A stretch of DNA of 28,503 bases from Christensenella sp. UBA3798 (GTDB lineage Bacteria; Bacillota; Clostridia; Christensenellales; CAG-1252): NCBI GenBank assembly GCA_002368735.1, contig DFEQ01000087.1, positions 1 to 28,503 on the forward strand, read 5' to 3'. The translations under genes and the position numbers were made by a program. Under the pieces are notes generated by a model. That model worked only from the letters and a program-made list of their open reading frames with translations. It was not told where the DNA came from and searched no databases. How positions within the stretch are numbered: the first letter of the stretch is position 1; each line of letters opens with the position of its first letter. This document shows positions 7,938 to 15,500 of this stretch, piece by piece.

Positions 7938-9916
7938 TGCTCCCCTCTTTTCGTTATCAATCTATCGTGCTCGTGATACACCTGGTCGCCGAGGCAAAGC
8001 CCCGCGAAATCGCGCGCGTCCACCTCCACGCTTTGGATCATGTAGATATCGTTATTCTCCTCGCCGAGGTCGACGTACACCTTAAAGTTGTCGTGCCAGC
8101 TGGCGATGCGCTCGTTGGATATGTGGAACGCCTTCTTATGCCAGGTTGGGTCCACCGACGTATCCACGAGGGTATATTGCAAGGAGTGATACAGCTCGTG
8201 GAGGATGGCGTCCATCAGCCAACCGATATCCTCCGACGCGCTTTTTTTATACTTTATCTCCGCGCCGCCGTTACAGCACAGCCCGCCCCAAGCGCCCCTT
8301 GAATCCACCACGAGCACCTTGGGAGCGCGGTGATACACCTTCATCGCATAGGCGATAACGTGGGTGGCGCGCTCGATGCGCTCTCGCCTCTCCTCGTCCG
8401 TTAAGACCTCCTTCCACACGCTCTTGTCCTCGTCGGCAAGGAGGATATAGCGCACCAGCTCGCCGCACTTTTCATAGACGGTAAAAGAGTCGTTTGCCAA
8501 AATGGCGCGGATGCGGTCATCGCTGACCGCGCGTATCTCGTCGTAATCGTACTCCCCGCTCGCTATTCCAACGCGCCTGTCTATCGCGGGGTCGTAGCGC
8601 CAGTCAAGAGGGACGAGCTTGGAGTCGTCGGGCAAGCGCGAAAGGAAGGCGAGCACCGCCGCCGCGTTTTCGTCCGAAAGGCGTTTTGCCGTGTCGATGG
8701 CAAGTCCCATCTCCTTCTCGGTGGCGTAGAGGTAATTTAAGCCGCGATACCCCATAAAGACGCAGCTCACGCGGATCTCCTCTTTTCGCTCGTCGTCCGC
8801 ACCCACCAAGAGTTCGCACGCGTCAGCGAAGGAAGGCAGGCGCAGATAGCGGTTCTCGGCGGGAGCAAATGGGGTCTCCCCCTTGATGCGCTCGTACTCC
8901 TTCATCCCCTGCATATCGCCGCTCTTGTCCCAAAAGACCATCCTGACGTCCTCCGCCACGAGGCGCAAATAGGCGGTCACGGCGGCGTAGACCTTGCCCT
9001 TTTCCACGTCCGACAGCTTATCGATACCGTAGAAAGCAAAGACCCCCGCCTTGCTACTCCTCTTCGCAAAGAGGAGGAAGCGCGCCATACTGTCCGCGCT
9101 CTTCAAGATCGCTTTCGGGAGAAGGGAGAGCTCTATCTGCAATATCTTCGAAATGCCGTTTCTATTGAGATTGGCGTTGAGCATGATGTCGAATTCCGCG
9201 CGAATGGGAGTGCACACGAAGAGCACGGGCGCGTCCTTGACGCCCTGCGCGAGGGAGAGCGCGGGGAGGGACTGCAAGCTGTCGTATTGCGAAATGGTAT
9301 CCGGGACGTACGCCTTGTCCAAGGAAAAGCCCGCGAACATCGCCTGCGTCAGAAGCTCCAGCTTTTTCTGAAGAAGGTCGTATATCGCCTTTTTGACGGA
9401 TAGGAAAGCAAACTGCCCCTTGTCCGCTTCGGGGAAGAGGGACGCGATGTTCTCGGTCTTTATTGAGCGGTACTTTTCCACAAGGCGGGTGAAATCGGCG
9501 ATCGTCCCGCGGAATTCCCCGTCCGAAATCAGCTTACCGAAGTCCGCGTTGATGCCCTGCGCCAAAATGACCGCGCGTCCCACCGCCGCGCCGAGCGCCT
9601 CGAAGGCGGCGTCCCCGCCCGTCCCTTCGGGCTCCAAGGCGAGCTTTGCGCTGTGATACGCGGTTTTTGCGTATTCGAGGGCGCGGGTAAAGTCCTCTAT
9701 ATCCTCCGCTCTCAGCCCCCGCTCGATGAGGGCGGTGACTGCCAGTTTGGTCTCGACAAGAGCGCGAACGCACCTCCACTCGTAGAGGTTGTCGCCGATA
9801 AGAGAAACCTCGCGTATCTTCACGAGGCGGTCGTACTCCGCGCGGATGTCTTTCACGGACGTGGCGGCGTAATAGCCCTTACTCTTGACGTCTTGAATGA
9901 GCTGAGGATAGGTCAT
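7934..9916 (-). CDS. Unknown protein with a C-terminal HExxH zinc-metallopeptidase-like domain
   Basis: A 660-residue protein without an obvious signal peptide or membrane helix. The first 450 residues are mainly helical and not recognised. Near the C-terminus, HELYHSLQYT (573-582) is a canonical HExxH zinc site in a helix. Some 55 residues later, VEVDARDFAG (Glu at about 631) is a plausible third ligand of the gluzincin type (ExxA/D pattern). WHKKAFHISNERIASWHDNF lies between them. A strand-like stretch, APKVLVVDS, precedes the active-site helix, as in small metallopeptidases. It starts 11 nt after the coiled-coil gene, with GGAG before the ATG, and its stop overlaps the helicase start. I infer a cytoplasmic protease or a former protease; substrate unknown. 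The first 450 residues could be a regulatory or substrate-binding part. Confidence 0.7.
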   Translation of the reverse strand: MTYPQLIQDVKSKGYYAATSVKDIRAEYDRLVKIREVSLIGDNLYEWRCVRALVETKLAVTALIERGLRAEDIEDFTRALEYAKTAYHSAKLALEPEGTGGDAAFEALGAAVGRAVILAQGINADFGKLISDGEFRGTIADFTRLVEKYRSIKTENIASLFPEADKGQFAFLSVKKAIYDLLQKKLELLTQAMFAGFSLDKAYVPDTISQYDSLQSLPALSLAQGVKDAPVLFVCTPIRAEFDIMLNANLNRNGISKILQIELSLLPKAILKSADSMARFLLFAKRSSKAGVFAFYGIDKLSDVEKGKVYAAVTAYLRLVAEDVRMVFWDKSGDMQGMKEYERIKGETPFAPAENRYLRLPSFADACELLVGADDERKEEIRVSCVFMGYRGLNYLYATEKEMGLAIDTAKRLSDENAAAVLAFLSRLPDDSKLVPLDWRYDPAIDRRVGIASGEYDYDEIRAVSDDRIRAILANDSFTVYEKCGELVRYILLADEDKSVWKEVLTDEERRERIERATHVIAYAMKVYHRAPKVLVVDSRGAWGGLCCNGGAEIKYKKSASEDIGWLMDAILHELYHSLQYTLVDTSVDPTWHKKAFHISNERIASWHDNFKVYVDLGEENNDIYMIQSVEVDARDFAGLCLGDQVYHEHDRLITKRGEQ

Positions 9917-9927
9917 ACTGCTCCGGA

Positions 9928-11466
9928 TCAGTCCTCGTCGTGCGAGCCGAAGATGGTGCGGAAGGGGTTGTCGGCGTCCACGGGCTCCCCTTCGACGATG
10001 GTGCCGGGGTCCTCGGGATCACCCCCTGCGGGCGTAGCCTTCTTTGCCGCGGAGGGCGGCGCAAAGGGGTCTTCGTCGTCATTGAGGATAAAGGAAGAAC
10101 CGCTCCCCTCCACGGTATTGATAAGGGGCTTTAAGGGGTCCACCTCCACACCCGTGATGATGACGACTTCCTCTATCTCGCGTTTGAGTTCCGCCTGCAC
10201 GTCGGAAACGAGTTTTTGATACAGCGAGAAGTCGTAGCTGTCGTCGTCCTCGATGCCGTTGATAAAGCCCGCGAACCTACGCAAGGCTTCCACGATATTG
10301 TCGAAATGCTCGATGAGCTTGGTATCCTCGCTATTGTTCTCCACGATGATCTCCAAGGAAGTGCGGAAACTCTCCCACGCTTCGTACAGGCGCAGGAACT
10401 TCATGGACAACGCGTCGTAATACACCTTTTTGCGCTGATAGACGGTAAACGCCGAATCCAGCTGCATCTTGAGCTTCGCGCCCTCTCTTTCGAGCTGCAT
10501 ATTGGATATCATACCGTTCTCGTATTGGCGCTTAAGTTCCTGCCGCTTTTGGGATATCTCCTTGCCCTTCCTCTCTGCGTCGTTGACCCCTTCCTCCAGC
10601 TGACGAACGCTCTCTTCGCGCGCCTTGACCGAGGTCTCGATGCTCTTGAAGAGTTGCAAGCATTGCTCGCGATACTCTTGGACGCGGGTGACGTCGTCGA
10701 TGGCGCTCTTGGGCTCGGCGACGATCATCTTGCCCACGATTTGGCTGTCGGAGGGAATGCTTGCTCCCTTGGGCGGGGTGGCAACGTAGCCTTCCGCCGC
10801 CTTCAAGGCTGTATCCGTTTGAATAAAGATATTCTCCTTGCCTGTGGAATGGAGGGAGGCGTAGAAGTCCCTGATAAGGAGCTTTCTCCTTTCGGTCTTG
10901 ACGGCGAGCTGCACTTTTGCCAGCTCATCCACGATGGCGATGTGGCTCTCGGGCGGCGCGTCCTTCAGTGCCGTCACTCTGTCTTTCAGAGCCTCGTACT
11001 TTCCAATCAAAGTGACGACGTCCGCGTGCACCTCCTCCGTAACGCGATCTCGGATGGAATAGAGGTACGCCGCGTTCTTCTCGATAGAACCCACGACGGA
11101 ATCGATGCTCTTGATGTACCAATCGTTATTGTACTTCCTTGCCATTTTGATTTTTTCTCCTTCTAATAAAATGCTTTTTATAGTCTTGTCGCCCTTGAAG
11201 GTGATGGCGGAGAAGGGTCCCTCCGTCAACTCTATCAAGAAGGTCAAGACGCTTTCGATGTTTTTCAGATCGGAGCGACCCTCTATCCCCCTACCGAGGT
11301 AGAAGCGAAGAAGGGGCATGACGCGCTCCTCGCCGACCATCTCGCAGAATTCGTCGTAATACGCCGCGAGCTTTCCGTCCACGAAGTCTATCAGCCTGTC
11401 GTCCGCCTTTCCGCCGCACTTTTTGTAATAATCGACTATTTTGGTCAACGCTTTCCAGTCTATCAT
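9928..11466 (-). CDS. Unknown coiled-coil protein with an acidic, proline-containing tail
   Basis: A 512-residue protein that I do not recognise. The N-terminal 200 residues are helical. Residues about 260-350 form a long heptad-rich, charged coiled coil. Residues 355-440 are helical again. From 452 on, the chain is disordered, acidic and proline-rich (NDDEDPFAPP, EGEPVDADNPF, ending SHDED). No membrane segment, nucleotide-binding loop or zinc site is visible. TelA-type toxic-anion resistance proteins were considered and not supported. Its place between a zinc-ribbon protein (5 nt upstream) and the protease-like protein (11 nt downstream) suggests a scaffold or adaptor, with the tail as a docking segment. 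That role is inference. AAGGAGAG precedes the ATG. Confidence 0.6.
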   Translation of the reverse strand: MIDWKALTKIVDYYKKCGGKADDRLIDFVDGKLAAYYDEFCEMVGEERVMPLLRFYLGRGIEGRSDLKNIESVLTFLIELTEGPFSAITFKGDKTIKSILLEGEKIKMARKYNNDWYIKSIDSVVGSIEKNAAYLYSIRDRVTEEVHADVVTLIGKYEALKDRVTALKDAPPESHIAIVDELAKVQLAVKTERRKLLIRDFYASLHSTGKENIFIQTDTALKAAEGYVATPPKGASIPSDSQIVGKMIVAEPKSAIDDVTRVQEYREQCLQLFKSIETSVKAREESVRQLEEGVNDAERKGKEISQKRQELKRQYENGMISNMQLEREGAKLKMQLDSAFTVYQRKKVYYDALSMKFLRLYEAWESFRTSLEIIVENNSEDTKLIEHFDNIVEALRRFAGFINGIEDDDSYDFSLYQKLVSDVQAELKREIEEVVIITGVEVDPLKPLINTVEGSGSSFILNDDEDPFAPPSAAKKATPAGGDPEDPGTIVEGEPVDADNPFRTIFGSHDED

Positions 11467-11471
11467 TTATC

Positions 11472-12497
11472 TTACTCTCCTTGCGCCTTGTGGTACAGCT
11501 TGCTCAGCCTGTCAAAGGCGGAAAACTCCTTGGACTTGTCTATGCCGTAATAGCGATACAGCTTTTCGTCGAAGGTGCATATCATCACGTCTTGGTCGGA
11601 AAAGTCCGCGCCACGGTTCCCACCCCTTTTCACCTCCGAGATGACGGCGGATAGGTTCTGTTGCACCTCGCTTTCGTTTTGGAATAGCGAGGATAGCCTC
11701 TTCTTGAACGCCTTGATGGGGTCCCCCTTTCGCATATAGGCGAACCACAAGACCTCGTCCTCCCTTTGGAAGCACTGCTCGAACTGGTTGGCGCTCGTTA
11801 TCTTATTAAAGGGGTTCTTGGCGTCCGCCGTCCTCTTCAAAAGATAGACCGTCGCCTGCTTATACAGTTCCGTCAGGCGGGTCAGCACCTCCTTTTTATC
11901 CTCCTCACCGAGGGTGCCGTTGTTGCTCACCGAAAATACGCCGAGGCGGGGGCAAGTGGCTTTATCCTCGCTCTGAAACCTCTGCAAGAGCGAGCGCAGA
12001 TAGAATACGTCGGACTCGGCGCCCTTTTTGATGGGGGAAGACAAGGCGTGCAAGTTGGCGTCCGCGAGCGCTACGATATCGCCGTCCTCTGCGGGCGCGC
12101 ACTTTTTTGCAAGCTCAAAGCACAGCTTGGCGAAGGAACGACCCGTCTCCACGTGCACACCTTCCACGTATCCGAGGCTGTAGAAATAGCCGAGGTTGAC
12201 GAGGGCGTAGGGGTCAAGTTCGTACGCCGCCTTTCGGCAGTAGTCGATGGCGGGGCCCAGGGCGTCTCTTCCGCCTCCCTCGCACAGATAATTCGCAAAC
12301 AGCTCCTGCGAGATGGCGAAAGAGGAGTCCTTGACCGTGCGGGCAGGCTCCCTGTTCTCCGCCTTTTGGTTGAGCTCGATGAAGAGGTTTATCCTGCAAT
12401 TCGGGCACCAGACCGAGCCGTCAAAGAAGGTCAGCGGACGGATCGCCGCCCCGCAGGAATGACATTTGAATAGGAGTGCGTCGTTATTTCTTTTCAT
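11472..12497 (-). CDS. Zinc-ribbon protein with Sel1/TPR-like helices
   Basis: A 341-residue protein. Residues 12-34 form a C4 zinc ribbon (C12-x2-C15 ... C31-x2-C34; KCHSCGAAI and WCPNCRI). Residues about 65-130 look like Sel1-type helical repeats (ALGPAIDYCRKAAYELD, ALVNLGYFYSLGY, AKLCFELAKK). The rest is helical and not recognised. Sel1 repeats usually bind proteins, so an adaptor role is likely; the ribbon may hold a partner protein or nucleic acid. It lies 15 nt after the giant membrane protein gene, with AGGGGA before the ATG, and 5 nt before the coiled-coil gene. Confidence 0.65.
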   Translation of the reverse strand: MKRNNDALLFKCHSCGAAIRPLTFFDGSVWCPNCRINLFIELNQKAENREPARTVKDSSFAISQELFANYLCEGGGRDALGPAIDYCRKAAYELDPYALVNLGYFYSLGYVEGVHVETGRSFAKLCFELAKKCAPAEDGDIVALADANLHALSSPIKKGAESDVFYLRSLLQRFQSEDKATCPRLGVFSVSNNGTLGEEDKKEVLTRLTELYKQATVYLLKRTADAKNPFNKITSANQFEQCFQREDEVLWFAYMRKGDPIKAFKKRLSSLFQNESEVQQNLSAVISEVKRGGNRGADFSDQDVMICTFDEKLYRYYGIDKSKEFSAFDRLSKLYHKAQGE

Positions 12498-12512
12498 ATC
12501 GTTTCCCCTAAA

Positions 12513-15500
12513 TTATACACTATACACGGTAAACAGACAAGGTTCGGACTGCGCCTCTAAGTAGTTGTCGGAGGCGGACAGGCGCGCTATTACGTAGTAG
12601 TCTCCCTCCTCTGCGGGCGGGACGGAGGTGGGCTCGGACACAGAGCCTTGCACCCCATAGAGATAGGTAACGGTGGTACCGCCCTCCTCCTCTATCGCGC
12701 TGGTAACGGTGGGCGTGATGGGCTCTCCGACCTCTACGTCCGCGATATCCACCGTGACGGCGCCGCGCGTCGCCCTCACTACCGTCAGCTTGCCCTTCTT
12801 GCGCGTGATATCGTAATTGGGACTGCTGAGCCCCGTAAAGGAGACCGCGTAGTCGCCCACGACGCCGTACGTCGCGTCGCCGGGGACATACAGGGTATTA
12901 AATACCGCCGTGCCCGAGAGGGTATCGTCCGCCAAAAGCACCGAAGTATCCACGCTGAATGCGGGGGTGGGGTCTCCGTAGGCGACGGTGACGTTATTGA
13001 CCCACAGATCGATGGCTTTGGCGCCGACCGTCAGCGTGCCCTTGTCAAAAGTCAGGTCGTAATTGGGGTTAGCGAGCCCCGATACGGTGACGTCGTAGCT
13101 CCCTACCGCACGATGGGCGGGATCGGATGCGTCATAAGCGCAGGTGTAATGCGCCGTGCCCGCGAGGGCGTCGCCCGAGTAAAGCGCGGAAGTATCCACC
13201 GAGTAGGCGGGCGTGTCGCCGTAGGTCACGGCAGTATCCTTCACCTTGACGGTGACCGCCTTGGGGGTGATGCTCCACGAGTGGGTAACGTTGGTGCCCC
13301 CTTCGACGGTGAAGTTGTTGCCGTAAGATGACATCAATGTGCTGAAACCTGTCACCGTGCGGGTATAGTTGCCGACGCTCCTCATCTGCGTAAAGCTATC
13401 GTAGGTGAGGGAAATGCCGTCATCGAATTCGTACTGCTTATTGGTGATGGTGGCGATGGGACGATGCGTCTCGCCGTCGTATTCGTAACTATCCTCGCTC
13501 CAAGAGAGCACCACGGGGCGGGGGCGTACGGTCAAGGTGCCCTTCGTGAAAGTCACCGAATAATTGGGGTTGGAGGGACGCGTCACATCGCTCACCTTCA
13601 CGTCGTAGCTCCCTGCCTTTCTGGACGACCAGGAGGAAGTGTCGTAACTCGTGAAATAGGTCGTTGCGCCCGTCAGCGTATCCCCCGCGATGAGGGAGGA
13701 AGTGTCGAGGGTGAAGGCGGGCTTATCGTCGCCGTAAGTGATCGTAACGTCCGCGACCTTGACGGTGACGGCCTTTTGCAGGATATTCCATTCGTTCGTT
13801 AAGCCCAAGCCGCCCACGAGGGTGTAGTTCCCCGCGCTCGCGCCGGTGATGGCGGTGACGGTGCGAGAGTAGAGCCCCACCTCGGTCTCGGGGGCGTCGG
13901 TATCGTAGGTAAAAGCTATCTCGTCCGCCGCGAACGCTTTGTTGACGAGGGTGGCTGCGGGGAGGTGCTCGGCTTTGTCGTATACGACGTACGTAAAGTC
14001 CCAAGAGAGCGCGACCGCCCTTGCGGAAACGGTCAAAGTCCCCTTGCAGAAGGTAATATCGTAATTGGCGTTAGCGATGCCCGACACCGTGACGTCGTAA
14101 CTGCCCACGACCCTCTTTAAGGGGTCGGAGATATCGTATTCCGTGCTGTAGAGCGCAGTGCCCATGAGGGTGTCGCCCGCAATGAGGGCGGAAGTATCCA
14201 AGCCGAACTCGGGCGCCACGGAGCCATAGCCCACCTCCGCGTCCTTGACGGTGACGGTGACGCTCTTCGGCGTGATGGTATAGCCGCCGCTCACCGCGCT
14301 TGCGAGGGAATAGTTGGCGTTCGTGAGAGTGGCGCGGAAGGTGAAGGTGCCGACGTTCACGTTATTGCCCGAATCGAGCACCGTTTCCGCTTCGCAGTCG
14401 TCGCCCGCATACACCCCGACGGGGCTTGCAGTGACCGACTTTGCCGTCTTGTCATAGACAAGCTCGGATGCGGAAAGTACCTGCCAGGAGAGGGTGACCA
14501 CGTGCGGGGTGACGGTATATATGGGACTTACCGTTCCCGCCGCGCCCGTCAGCGTGTAATTCTCTTTATCCTCTCCGAGGAGGTCAGTCACCGTGAAGGT
14601 GAAAGACCCGACGTTCACGTTGTTCCCACCCGCAGAAAGGGCGATCGTCACCGACACGTCGTCCGTGCCCACGCGGTTGGATACGCTTGCCGTGGGCTCC
14701 TTCGCCGCCTTGTCGTATTCGAGGGAGGCGGGTGCGGTCCAGGATACGACGATCCTCTTCTTGTTGATCTTGAAGGAATGCTCCGCAGATGTCTCCAGAT
14801 AGTTCGCGCTCTCCGCCGAGGTGGCAGTGACGACGTAGTTCCCCGCCAAGGTGGGGGGCAAAGAGGAATAAATGCCCGAACCTTCCTTGCGATAGAGATA
14901 AGTCACCTCGCCATCCTCCGCGTTGCCCGAGACGACGGGGGTGGGTGCCTCGTCGCCGTAGGTGCGGTCTGCATAGGTGACCGTGAAGGCGGGACGGAGT
15001 ATCTTATTGATCACGAAGGCTTGCGTATGGTCGCCGTCCGCGAGTTTATAATTGGAGTTGGTGAGCCCCGTGAGGGTCACTTCGTAGTTGCCGGCGTTCA
15101 TCCCCTCGCCCTCGTAATAGAAGGCGCAGGTATCGTTGCCGCACAGGCTTACGGAGTCGGCTTGGGCAACGGGATGCTGCATCTCGCCGTTATAGTCCAA
15201 AGAGGTCGTGACCCATGAATAGGAGATGACCTTGGGCTCGACGTGCAAGGTGTGCGCCACCGTGGGCGTTTCCGCCCCAAAGGTGTAGTTGCTCTCTATG
15301 CCGAAGGTGACGGTAAAGGGATGGTCGCCTGCGTTTTTCTGCGCATTGCCCTGATATACAAGGTCGGCAAACGCCACCGCCTCCTCCCCATCGATGTAGC
15401 CCGACATTGCGGCGACCTCGCTGCTTTTCAAGGTGCCGTCGTAGGTGTAGCTGTCCGTCGTCCAGGAAGTTACCTCCACCGTCTTCTTGGCGATGGTGTA

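Noticed and set aside
6690..7976. A 428-codon plus-strand open frame opposite the DUF4011 helicase
   Set aside because: It is a shadow frame; the opposite strand carries the Walker A motif in this stretch.
9928..11466. Coiled-coil protein as a TelA-type toxic-anion resistance protein
   Set aside because: The length, the acidic tail and the absence of TelA-like conserved stretches do not fit.
12513..12780. LPxTG sorting signal or SLH domain at the end of the giant protein
   Set aside because: The C-terminus ends in a beta repeat and FTVYSV, with no LPxTG, hydrophobic segment or basic tail.
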